Assembly: GCA_000437595.1 (NCBI GenBank)
Contig: FR899894.1
Span: forward strand, 37,690-68,401
Direction of reading: 5' to 3'
Length of the DNA: 30,712 nucleotides
From: Faecalibacterium sp. CAG:74
GTDB taxonomy: Bacteria; Bacillota; Clostridia; Christensenellales; Aristaeellaceae
Part shown: piece after piece, positions 1 to 6,759 of the stretch
How positions within the stretch are numbered: position 1 is the first letter of the stretch
Layout of the letters: each line of letters begins with the position of its first letter
Made by a program: the position numbers and the translations under genes
Notes under the pieces: model-generated
Told to the model about the DNA's origin: nothing
The model's database searches: none
The model's input: the letters and a program-made list of their open reading frames with translations, nothing else

Positions 1-1
1 T

Positions 2-967
2 GCGTTCGCATCCCTGCCGCATTTTGAGGATACCGAGCGCGGCGGCGTGTACTGGTCGGTGACGGCGGACGGCGAGCCGCTGGACAAGACAAAGCATACC
101 TACTGTCAGGCGTTCGCGATTTACGGCTTGGCGGCGTACATGCGCGCCATCGGCGAAAGCGACCCGGATTATGCCCCTGCGCGCGACAAGGCGATGGCGC
201 TTTTCCGCCTGATTGAGACGAAATGCAGCGACGCGGGCGGCTACGGCGAAGCCTATGAGCCGGATTTCACCCCCGTCGGCAACGAAAAGCTATCCGACAA
301 CCCGAAGCTGATGGAGCGCCACGAGACGGCGTCCCGCACGATGAACACGCTGCTGCACGTTTTGGAGGGCTATGCGGAATTATACCGCGCCATGCCGGAC
401 GAAGCTGTGCGCCGCGCCGGAGAAGTCTGCTTAGAGCGCTTCCTGAACGTGATGTACAATCCGGGCAAGCGCCGCTTGGAGGTCTTCTACGACCGCAATT
501 ATCGCTCTTTGCTGGATATGCAGTCCTTCGGGCACGACATTGAGGCCTCGTGGCTGATTTGGGACGCGGCAGAGACGCTGCTGCCCGAATCAAACCGCGC
601 GCCGTATCTGCACATGTGCCTGACGCTGGCGGAAGCTGTCCGCGAACGCGCATTCACCGACCACGGCTTGGAGAACGAAGTCGTCGAGGGCAAAGTTGAC
701 CACACGCGTGTCTGGTGGGTACAGGCGGAGACGGTGCTGGGCTTCCTGAATGCCTACGAGCTGACGGGCGCATCCACTTGGCTGAGGCAGGCGGAAGCGC
801 AGTTTGCCTACATCTGCCGCGCCTTTGTTGACCCGCGTCCGAACAGCGAGTGGTTCTGGTCTCTGACCGAATCAGGCGTCCCGACGGACAAGCCGATTGT
901 GGAAGAGTGGAAGTGTCCGTACCACAACAGCCGCATGTGCCTGCGGGTGATGGAGCATCTGGCGTAA
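2..967 (+). CDS. Cellobiose 2-epimerase (AGE superfamily), 5' end outside the window
   Basis: The frame is open from the first bases of the window, so the start lies upstream; about 322 residues are present of a family usually near 400. It would interconvert the reducing-end glucose and mannose of beta-1,4-linked disaccharides in the cytoplasm. Visible family blocks, in order, are KHTYCQAFAIYG, RTMNTLLHVLEGY, SFGHDIEASWLIWDAAE, RVWWVQAETVLGF and CPYHNSRMCLRVMEHL. The His codons at 533-535 (in GHDIE) and 923-925 (in YHNSR) match the two general acid/base histidines known for this family. The next genes are two GH130 phosphorylases and an esterase. In characterised mannan pathways this enzyme turns mannobiose into mannosylglucose for the GH130_1 phosphorylase, which is the likely job here. 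An N-acylglucosamine 2-epimerase is a less likely alternative. Confidence 0.9.
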   Translation, partial: AFASLPHFEDTERGGVYWSVTADGEPLDKTKHTYCQAFAIYGLAAYMRAIGESDPDYAPARDKAMALFRLIETKCSDAGGYGEAYEPDFTPVGNEKLSDNPKLMERHETASRTMNTLLHVLEGYAELYRAMPDEAVRRAGEVCLERFLNVMYNPGKRRLEVFYDRNYRSLLDMQSFGHDIEASWLIWDAAETLLPESNRAPYLHMCLTLAEAVRERAFTDHGLENEVVEGKVDHTRVWWVQAETVLGFLNAYELTGASTWLRQAEAQFAYICRAFVDPRPNSEWFWSLTESGVPTDKPIVEEWKCPYHNSRMCLRVMEHLA

Positions 968-1039
968 TGTTCCATCGGCTATCGCGCTGATGCTTGCATT
1001 CATGCTGTTTTTACCTTTCTGAATGTGCTTTCGCCTTGC

Positions 1040-1284
1040 GCAGGGATTTCGCTCCTGCGGGAGCGACCAAAGGGCTTTCCGATCGCCCTTTGGAAACCTT
1101 CGGTGCACTCCTGCATAGTAGGTTTTTATTGTTACTCCAGTTAGTTAGTGTACCTTTCGTTCCCTCAAGCAGCAATACAAACCAATAAACAGGAGTGTAC
1201 GCTGCGAAGGGGTCAAGGGGGTAACCGCAGACTTCGTCTGTTTCCATTGCCCCCTTGTCGCCTCCGCAGAGGCGAAACCCCTGC
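1040..1284. repeat. Composite hairpin repeat, copy 1 (inverted ends, MITE-like)
   Basis: The 410-base gap between the epimerase and the regulator is mostly this element. The left arm (1040-1113) runs from GCAGGGATTTCGCTCC to CACTCCTG. The right arm (1190-1284) is the same unit inverted, ending in GAAACCCCTGC. Between them is a unit with TTAGTTAGTGTACC (1141-1154) that recurs in copies 2 and 3. Each arm folds into a short hairpin (TCGCTCC-TGC-GGGAGCGA) and a second one (CCAAAGGGC paired with GCCCTTTGG). The right arm adds a small nested hairpin, CAGAC-TTC-GTCTG. Bases 968-1039 contain a degraded piece of the flanking D unit (CATGCTGTTTTT). Bases 1285-1377 hold only the leader of the regulator gene, and no clear promoter or operator was found there. 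Confidence 0.8.
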
Positions 1285-1377
1285 AGCAATACTCCAGAAG
1301 TCTAAAAGAAAACAAGAGCCATCAAAAAGCGACTTTGCCCTCGCAAACATCCACAAATCTGGAGGTTTTATTCCACC

Positions 1378-2388
1378 ATGAGCGGTATCACCATGCGTGA
1401 CATTGGGCGGCAGCTGGGGGTCAGCGCCGTCACCGTGTCGAAGGCACTCGCGGGAAAATCCGGCGTGAGTGAGGAAATGCGGCAGAAAATCATCCGCCGC
1501 GCATCCGAACTCGGCTATGTCAACCCCAACGCGCCGCAAACCACGCCCACATCCGGTTTGGATGTCGGCATCCTCATTCCGGAGAACTTCTTCTCCGTCG
1601 TGTCCTTTTATGCAACTTTCTACAAGCAGCTCGTGCAGGCGCTGACCGACGCAGGGCATTTCGGCATCATGGAGCTGGTCACGCATGACATGCAGACCGC
1701 GCTGACCCTGCCGAATCTCCTGCGTTCGCGCCACGTCGATGCGCTCATCTGTCTGGGGCAGCTAACCTCCCCGTATATGCAGCTGCTGACGCGGCAGGAA
1801 ATGCCCGTCATCTGTCTGGACTTCCACGACCCCTTTGTCACCACTGACGCCATTGTCAGCGACAACGCTTTCGGCGCGGCGCAGTTGACCTACTGGCTGA
1901 TTGAGCAGGGGCATCGGGACATCGGCTTCGTCGGGGATATCAAGGCAACGTCCTCCATCATGGAGCGCTACCTCGGTTTCCTTTCCGCAATGCTGATGAA
2001 GGATTTGCCCGTGCGCCCCGAATGCGTTTTTTCCGACCGCAGCCCAGAAGGGAACACGTTCCACACCTTCCAGCTGCCGGAGAAAATGCCGACCGCGTTC
2101 GTCGTGAACTGCGATATGTCCGCGCAGGCGCTGATTACCGACCTGCAAAGCCGCGGCTACCGCGTGCCGGAGGACATTTCCGTCGTGGGCTTCGATGATT
2201 TCTGCCCGACCGCTGGAAACACGCCGCCGCTGACAACCTTCCGTGTCAATTGCCCCGCGATGTGCCGCATGGCGGTCAAGCTGATTGGCGAGCGCTGCGC
2301 GGGCGACCGCAAAACCGTCGGGCGCGTGGTGATTGGCGGCGAATGCGTCTTCCGTGATTCCGCCGCGCCGGTGTCTGTCATTCACTAA
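1378..2388 (+). CDS. LacI/GalR-family transcriptional regulator
   Basis: This 336-residue repressor has the usual length and layout. An N-terminal helix-turn-helix reads TMRDIGRQLGVSAVTVSKAL (about residues 5-24), then comes the hinge region, then a periplasmic-binding-protein-like effector domain with blocks such as VDALICLGQ, GHRDIGFVGD and ISVVGFDDF. The start is the ATG ten bases after GGAGG at 1361-1365. It sits between the epimerase and the GH130 genes on the same strand, so it most likely senses a mannose-containing sugar and controls this cluster, itself included. The ligand is inferred from context only. No convincing inverted-repeat operator was found near it. The gene follows a 245-bp intergenic repeat element, so it is probably not simply co-transcribed from the epimerase gene. 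Confidence 0.93.
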   Translation: MSGITMRDIGRQLGVSAVTVSKALAGKSGVSEEMRQKIIRRASELGYVNPNAPQTTPTSGLDVGILIPENFFSVVSFYATFYKQLVQALTDAGHFGIMELVTHDMQTALTLPNLLRSRHVDALICLGQLTSPYMQLLTRQEMPVICLDFHDPFVTTDAIVSDNAFGAAQLTYWLIEQGHRDIGFVGDIKATSSIMERYLGFLSAMLMKDLPVRPECVFSDRSPEGNTFHTFQLPEKMPTAFVVNCDMSAQALITDLQSRGYRVPEDISVVGFDDFCPTAGNTPPLTTFRVNCPAMCRMAVKLIGERCAGDRKTVGRVVIGGECVFRDSAAPVSVIH

Positions 2389-2440
2389 TCCCGGAGAGCA
2401 ACCGCTTTCCGTTAAACAACCAAGAAAGAGGTATGTACAC

Positions 2441-3469
2441 ATGGCTGTCAAGATGCTCAACGTCCCCTCCCTTCCCAACATTCCGTGGCAGGAGAAGCCG
2501 GCTGACTACAAGCTTTCCTCCCCCGTCTGGCGTTACAGCGAGAACCCCGTCATGGGGCGCAATCCCACGCCGGAAATTGCCCGCATCTTCAACTCCGCCG
2601 TTGTGCCGTGGGAGGATGGCTATATTGCCGTTCTGCGCGGCGAGCAGGTCAACGGCATCCCGTATGTCTACCTCGGACATTCCAAGGACGGCATTCACTG
2701 GGACGTCGAGCGCGAAAAAGTGCCCTTTGTGGATGACAACGGCAACCCGAAAATGCCGCACTACGCCTATGACCCGCGTCTGGTGAAGGTGGATGACACC
2801 TACTACATCATCTGGTGCACCGATTTCTACGGCGCTGCCATCGGCATGGCGAAGACGAAGGACTTCAAGACCTTCACGCGCATTGAGAACCCCTTCATCC
2901 CCTTCAACCGCAACGCCGTGCTGTTCCCGCGCAAGGTGAACGGCAAGTTTAAGCTCCTGTCCCGCCCGTCCGACTCCGGCCACACGCCCTTCGGTGATAT
3001 TTTCATCTCCGAATCGCCCGACATGGAGTACTGGGGACACCATCGCCATGTGATGGGGCGCGGCAGCAACTGGTGGGAGTCCGTCAAGATTGGCGGCGGC
3101 GCTGCCCCCATTGAAACGACCGAAGGCTGGCTGCTGTTCTACCACGGCGTCGCGACGACCTGCAACGGCTTCGTGTACTCCATGGGCGGCGCGATTCTGG
3201 ACATCAACGAGCCGTCGAAGGTGCTGTACCGCTGCGAAAACCACCTGCTGACGCCGGAAGAGCCTTACGAAACGACTGGCTTCGTGCCGAACGTCGTTTT
3301 CCCCTGCGCTACCCTGCAGGACGGCGACACCGGCCGCATCGCCATCTACTACGGCGCGGCGGACACCAACGTCGGTCTGGCGTTCACCACGGTGGACGAG
3401 GTTGTCACCTACATCAAGGCGCACTCCAAGCTCCAATGGGGCGACGACATCGCGCAGGACGATTTCTGA
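2441..3469 (+). CDS. GH130 beta-1,4-mannooligosaccharide phosphorylase-like enzyme
   Basis: The 342-residue protein is a five-bladed beta-propeller glycoside phosphorylase of family GH130, resembling the GH130_2 group. Blocks near the N-terminus are SLPNIPWQEKPAD, VWRYSENPVMGRNPTP, RIFNSAVVPWEDGY and LGHSKDGIHWDVE. The Asp of YDPRLV (about residue 111) is in the position of the catalytic acid. The family cleaves beta-1,4-mannosides with phosphate to give mannose 1-phosphate. With the neighbouring mannosylglucose phosphorylase present, this one probably shortens mannooligosaccharides; mannosyl-N-acetylglucosamine is an alternative substrate. The ATG at 2441 was chosen because AAGAAAGAGG lies about nine bases before it and the frame upstream overlaps the regulator. 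A terminator-like hairpin directly follows the stop. No signal peptide is seen, so it acts in the cytoplasm. Confidence 0.9.
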   Translation: MAVKMLNVPSLPNIPWQEKPADYKLSSPVWRYSENPVMGRNPTPEIARIFNSAVVPWEDGYIAVLRGEQVNGIPYVYLGHSKDGIHWDVEREKVPFVDDNGNPKMPHYAYDPRLVKVDDTYYIIWCTDFYGAAIGMAKTKDFKTFTRIENPFIPFNRNAVLFPRKVNGKFKLLSRPSDSGHTPFGDIFISESPDMEYWGHHRHVMGRGSNWWESVKIGGGAAPIETTEGWLLFYHGVATTCNGFVYSMGGAILDINEPSKVLYRCENHLLTPEEPYETTGFVPNVVFPCATLQDGDTGRIAIYYGAADTNVGLAFTTVDEVVTYIKAHSKLQWGDDIAQDDF

Positions 3470-3475
3470 TTTTGC

Positions 3476-3508
3476 GGGGATGTACGAGTGCGTACATCTC
3501 CATTTTTA
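3476..3508 (+). terminator. Probable intrinsic terminator after the first GH130 gene
   Basis: GGGGATGTAC (3476-3485) pairs with GTACATCTCC (3492-3501), with one wobble pair and a six-base loop. ATTTTTAT follows. It begins six bases after the stop codon and ends just before repeat copy 2, so the next two genes may need another promoter or read-through. Confidence 0.65.
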
Positions 3509-3509
3509 T

Positions 3510-3757
3510 GCAGAGATTTCGCCTCTGCGGCGGCGACCAAAGGGCAATAGAAACAGACGAAGTCTGCGATCGCCCTTTTGGAAACCTTCGGTGCACACTC
3601 CTGTTAATTGATTTTTATTGGAAGTTTTTTAGTTTGTGTGCCTTTCGTTCCCCCTTGTAACGATAAAAATCAAGCAGCATGGGAGGCGACCGGCGAAGGG
3701 GTCAAGGGGGCGACCGCAAAGCCCCCTTGTCGCTCCCGCAGGAGCGAAATCCCCTGC
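3510..3757. repeat. Composite hairpin repeat, copy 2 (inverted ends, MITE-like)
   Basis: This element has the same order and nearly the same size as copy 1 (248 against 245 bases). The left arm at 3510-3603 starts GCAGAGATTTCGCCTC and ends CACTCCTG. The central unit at 3627-3654 contains AGTTTGTGTGCCTTTCG. The inverted right arm (about 3681-3757) ends GAAATCCCCTGC. The left arm carries a nested CAGAC-GAA-GTCTG hairpin. The right arm has CAAGGGGGC paired with GCCCCCTTG, followed on its own strand by GACCCCTTCGC. The remaining gap (3758-3822) holds the leader of the next gene, and no clear promoter was found there. Confidence 0.8.
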
Positions 3758-3822
3758 AACAATCAAAACCAATCAGCATTGAAAAATCAGCAACCAAAAA
3801 AGAAAAAGGAGCGACCACTGCT

Positions 3823-5004
3823 ATGCAAATCCGCAGTTTTTCCTCCCTGATGGAGTCCTACGAGCGCCTCATCGCGCGCCCGAATCCCGCCAATGACCAC
3901 TTCTATAACGGGCTTTATACCCGCTACCGCTACCCTGTCCTTACCCGCGAGCACATCCCGCCCTTCTGGATGTACGATGCCGACCCCGCGTCGAACCCCT
4001 TCATGATGCAGCGCCTCGGCGTCAATGCCACCATGAACAGCGGCGCAATCAAGCTGAACGGCAAGTACTGCCTCGTCGTGCGCGTCGAAGGCATGGATCG
4101 CAAGTCGTTTTTCGCCGTCGCGGAATCCGATAAGCCCACGGAGGGCTTCCGCTTCCGGGATTATCCTGTCGTCCTCCCCGATACCTGCGCGGAGGAAACG
4201 AACGTCTACGACATGCGCCTGACGCAGCATGAAGACGGCTGGATTTACGGCGTATTCTGCTCCGAAAGCAAAGACCGCACCAGCAGCGATTTGTCCGCGG
4301 CGGTTGCGGCGGCAGGCATCGTTCGCACAAAAGACTTGCAGAACTGGGAGCGCCTGCCGAACCTCAAGACGCTCCGTTCGCCGCAGCAGCGCAACGTCGT
4401 CCTTCACCCCGAATTTGTGGACGGGCAATATGCCTTCTATACTCGCCCGATGGATGATTTCATCGAGACGGGTTCGGGCGGCGGCATCGGCTTCGGGCTG
4501 TGCAAGGATATCGAGCATCCCGTCATTGACGAGGAGAAAATCATCTCCCTGCGCCGCTACCATACCATCACCGAGAGCAAAAACGGCGCGGGCGCAACGC
4601 CGATTCGCACCGACAAGGGCTGGATTCACATCGCACACGGTGTCCGCAACACGGCGGCAGGTCTGCGCTATGTGCTGTACGCCTTCATGACGGCGCTGGA
4701 TGACCCGTCGCGCGTGATTGCCGAACCATCGGGGATGCTGCTTGGCCCGATGGGGCACGAGCGCGTGGGCGACGTGAGCAATGTCGTGTTCTCCAACGGC
4801 GCGATTGCGGATGACGACGGCAAGGTGTACATCTACTATGCCTCGTCGGACACGCGCCTGCATGTTGCCGAAACGGACGTTGACCGCCTGTGCGACTATC
4901 TGCTGCACACGCCCAAAGACCCGCTGCGTTCGCCGGACTGCGTGCGCCAGCGCTGCCTGCTCATCTCGCACAATCTCGCGTTTATGGGAAAGAAGGACGA
5001 CTAA
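3823..5004 (+). CDS. 4-O-beta-D-mannosyl-D-glucose phosphorylase (GH130_1)
   Basis: The 393-residue protein matches the GH130_1 mannosylglucose phosphorylases in length and throughout its sequence: NGLYTRYRYPVLT, NPFMMQRLGVNAT, GKYCLVVRVEGMDRKSFFAV, TNVYDMRLTQHEDGWIYGVF, GIVRTKDLQNWERLPNLK, SPQQRNVVLHPEFV, TGSGGGIGFGL, HGVRNTAAGLRYVLY and VYIYYASSDTR. The Asp of NVYDMR (about residue 130) corresponds to the known catalytic acid. The reaction is mannosylglucose plus phosphate to mannose 1-phosphate plus glucose, in the cytoplasm. It uses the product of the epimerase at the left edge of the window. The start at 3823 follows AAAAGGAG with 11 bases of spacing; the open frame further upstream runs into the repeat and is not coding. 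Its stop overlaps the start of the esterase gene (TAATG), so the two are translationally coupled. Confidence 0.94.
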   Translation: MQIRSFSSLMESYERLIARPNPANDHFYNGLYTRYRYPVLTREHIPPFWMYDADPASNPFMMQRLGVNATMNSGAIKLNGKYCLVVRVEGMDRKSFFAVAESDKPTEGFRFRDYPVVLPDTCAEETNVYDMRLTQHEDGWIYGVFCSESKDRTSSDLSAAVAAAGIVRTKDLQNWERLPNLKTLRSPQQRNVVLHPEFVDGQYAFYTRPMDDFIETGSGGGIGFGLCKDIEHPVIDEEKIISLRRYHTITESKNGAGATPIRTDKGWIHIAHGVRNTAAGLRYVLYAFMTALDDPSRVIAEPSGMLLGPMGHERVGDVSNVVFSNGAIADDDGKVYIYYASSDTRLHVAETDVDRLCDYLLHTPKDPLRSPDCVRQRCLLISHNLAFMGKKDD

Positions 5005-6521
5005 TGGCGATTGAATTCAAACTTGCGCCCCTGTTTGGCAATGGCGCTGTCCTGTGCCGCCGCAAGGAAGTGCGCGTCTGGGGTACGGCGGCGGATGGGC
5101 AAACTATCACCGGGCGCGTAACGACGGCGGATGGGCTGATTCTCTCCGAAGGCATCTGCACAGCGCGCGACGGACGCTTCCTTCTGCATCTTCCGCCGAT
5201 GGAACAGGCGACCGGCTGCACGCTGACTGTCCATTGCGGGGCAGAAACGTGCACATCCACCGATATTTCGATTGGCGAAGTCTACCTCGCGTCCGGGCAG
5301 AGCAACATGGAGCTGGAACTGCAAAACGCCGACGAGGGGCAAGATTTAATCTCAGCGCATGACGACCCGCTGGTGCACTACTTCAACGTCCCGAAAAAGA
5401 GCGTCTGGGATGACGACGCGATTGCAGCCGAAGCCGCGTCTCATTGGGAGCGTGTCCGCCCCGGCTATGCGCGGGATATGTCCGCCGTGGCGTACTTCTT
5501 CGCCCGCAAACTCGCGCGGACGATTGACTGCCCTATCGGCATTATTGACTGCTACTGGGGCGGTACATCCGTGACCTGCTGGATGGACAAGGAAGCGCTG
5601 GAAGCAACCGCCGAAGGGCAGCGCTACATCACCCGCTACCGTGAGCAGGGCGGCGACAAGCCTTTTGACCAGTGGCGGCAGGAGGAAGATGCTTTCTGGG
5701 TTGAAATGAACGCGTGGAATGCGCATGTTGCTCAGCTGAAGCGGAAAAAGCCCGGCGTTTCGTGGCCGGAAATCAACGAAACCGTCGGCCCCTGCCCTTG
5801 GCATCCGCCGGTTGGTCCCGGTTCGCCGTATCGTCCGGGCGGGCTGATTGAAACGATGACAAAGCGCGTCGTTCCCGCGACGCTGACCGGCATTCTGTAT
5901 TATCAGGGTGAGGATGACACCGCGAGAACCGAGCATTACGACGTGCTGCTGACTGCGATGGTGATGCGCCTGCGTCAGCTTTTCCGCGACGATTCGCTCC
6001 CCTTCCTCAACGTGCAGCTGCCGATGTGGATTGCCGCCGGCGACGAGGATAAGCACGACTGGGCGCGCCTGCGTCTTGCACAGGCACGCGCGGCGAGCGC
6101 CCTCCAGCCCGGCGGTCTGGCGATTCTGCTGGACTGCGGCGAATTCGACAACATCCACCCGACCGACAAGCGTACCCCCGGTGAGCGCCTGTGCGACGTT
6201 GCCCTGCGCGTCGTCTATGGCATGGACGCGCCGGAATCCCCCCGCGCGCTGGGGAAGTATACGCAGGGAGATACGCTCGTTGTCACGCTGAGCGCGCCTG
6301 TGCTGCACCGGGAGACGGGCGAACTGCTGCTGGAGATTGCCGGGGAGGACGGGGCGTATCACCCTGTGCAGTCGGTGACGCTGGCTGGGGCGGAGATGCG
6401 CTTGCGGAGCGTGGCAGTGCTCCACCCGGCGAAGGTAAGGTATGCATATGTGAATTGGGGGAAGGTCGCTTTGTTTGGGCGGAACGGTCTTCCGCTCGCG
6501 CCCTTCGCCTTCGAGGGCTAA
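5004..6521 (+). CDS. SGNH-type carbohydrate acetylesterase (sialate O-acetylesterase-like)
   Basis: The 505-residue protein belongs to the sialate 9-O-acetylesterase-like SGNH family. The nucleophile block ASGQSNMELELQNADEG places Ser at about residue 100. The C-terminal catalytic pair is in CGEFDNIHPTDK, with Asp about 382 and His about 385. Other family blocks are IGIIDCYWGGTSVTCWM and LTGILYYQGEDD. A beta-sandwich of roughly 90 residues precedes the catalytic domain, as is usual. No signal peptide is visible. The family name comes from sialic acid, but no sialic acid gene is present. Because the gene is coupled to the mannosylglucose phosphorylase, it more likely removes acetyl groups from manno-oligosaccharides; this is inferred by analogy with the esterases of known mannan loci. 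It ends the mannan gene run, followed by repeat units and a terminator hairpin. Confidence 0.85.
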   Translation: MAIEFKLAPLFGNGAVLCRRKEVRVWGTAADGQTITGRVTTADGLILSEGICTARDGRFLLHLPPMEQATGCTLTVHCGAETCTSTDISIGEVYLASGQSNMELELQNADEGQDLISAHDDPLVHYFNVPKKSVWDDDAIAAEAASHWERVRPGYARDMSAVAYFFARKLARTIDCPIGIIDCYWGGTSVTCWMDKEALEATAEGQRYITRYREQGGDKPFDQWRQEEDAFWVEMNAWNAHVAQLKRKKPGVSWPEINETVGPCPWHPPVGPGSPYRPGGLIETMTKRVVPATLTGILYYQGEDDTARTEHYDVLLTAMVMRLRQLFRDDSLPFLNVQLPMWIAAGDEDKHDWARLRLAQARAASALQPGGLAILLDCGEFDNIHPTDKRTPGERLCDVALRVVYGMDAPESPRALGKYTQGDTLVVTLSAPVLHRETGELLLEIAGEDGAYHPVQSVTLAGAEMRLRSVAVLHPAKVRYAYVNWGKVALFGRNGLPLAPFAFEG

Positions 6522-6558
6522 AAGAGGATAAACACGCGGAAACAATAGGGGAAAAACG

Positions 6559-6698
6559 ACCAACTCAATCGCGCGGAGGGGTCAAGGGACAGCGTCCCTT
6601 ATTAGGTTTATGGCAACGCCCCAACTGTTGCTCGGACGCTCAACTCCAAGAAAACCGCCAACAAAGGCGCAGACAGCGAAGCGTCCCTGCCAGTAACC
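6559..6698. repeat. Intergenic repeat: D tail (-) plus family A copy 1 (+)
   Basis: The gap 6522-6759 is almost filled by repeats. CAACTCAATCGCGCGGAGG (6561-6579) is the inverse of the D unit seen at 11240, 11840 and 14205. Family A follows from 6581 to 6698: a perfect hairpin AAGGGAC-AGC-GTCCCTT, then GCAACGCCCCAACTGTT, then CAACAAAGGCGCAGACAGCG and AAGCGTCCCTGCCAGTAAC. The same order of blocks recurs at 28681-28804, and inverted at 11671-11793. It has no coding potential that I can support. Confidence 0.75.
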
Positions 6699-6711
6699 AA
6701 ACCACAATCAA

Positions 6712-6748
6712 AACAGACCAGCACGGCATCACACCATGCTGGTCTGTT
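6712..6748. terminator. Terminator hairpin between convergent genes
   Basis: AACAGACCAGCA (6712-6723) pairs perfectly with TGCTGGTCTGTT (6737-6748). On the minus strand the stem is followed by TTTGATTG, and on the plus strand by CTTTATT. It lies 11 bases beyond the stop of the Ig-repeat gene and could end transcription from both sides. Confidence 0.8.
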
Positions 6749-6759
6749 CTTTATTCTGC

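Noticed and set aside
1040..1284. A simple transcription terminator explanation for the hairpin repeats
   Set aside because: The stems are not followed by T runs, occur in both orientations relative to the genes, and separate typical terminators are present next to several copies.
968..1377. Operator sites for the LacI-type regulator
   Set aside because: The inverted repeats here belong to the dispersed hairpin family found at unrelated genes. No separate LacI-type palindrome near a promoter could be identified.
5004..6521. Sialic acid metabolism, from the family name of the esterase
   Set aside because: No sialic acid lyase, kinase or transporter gene is present, and the coupled neighbours are mannoside phosphorylases.
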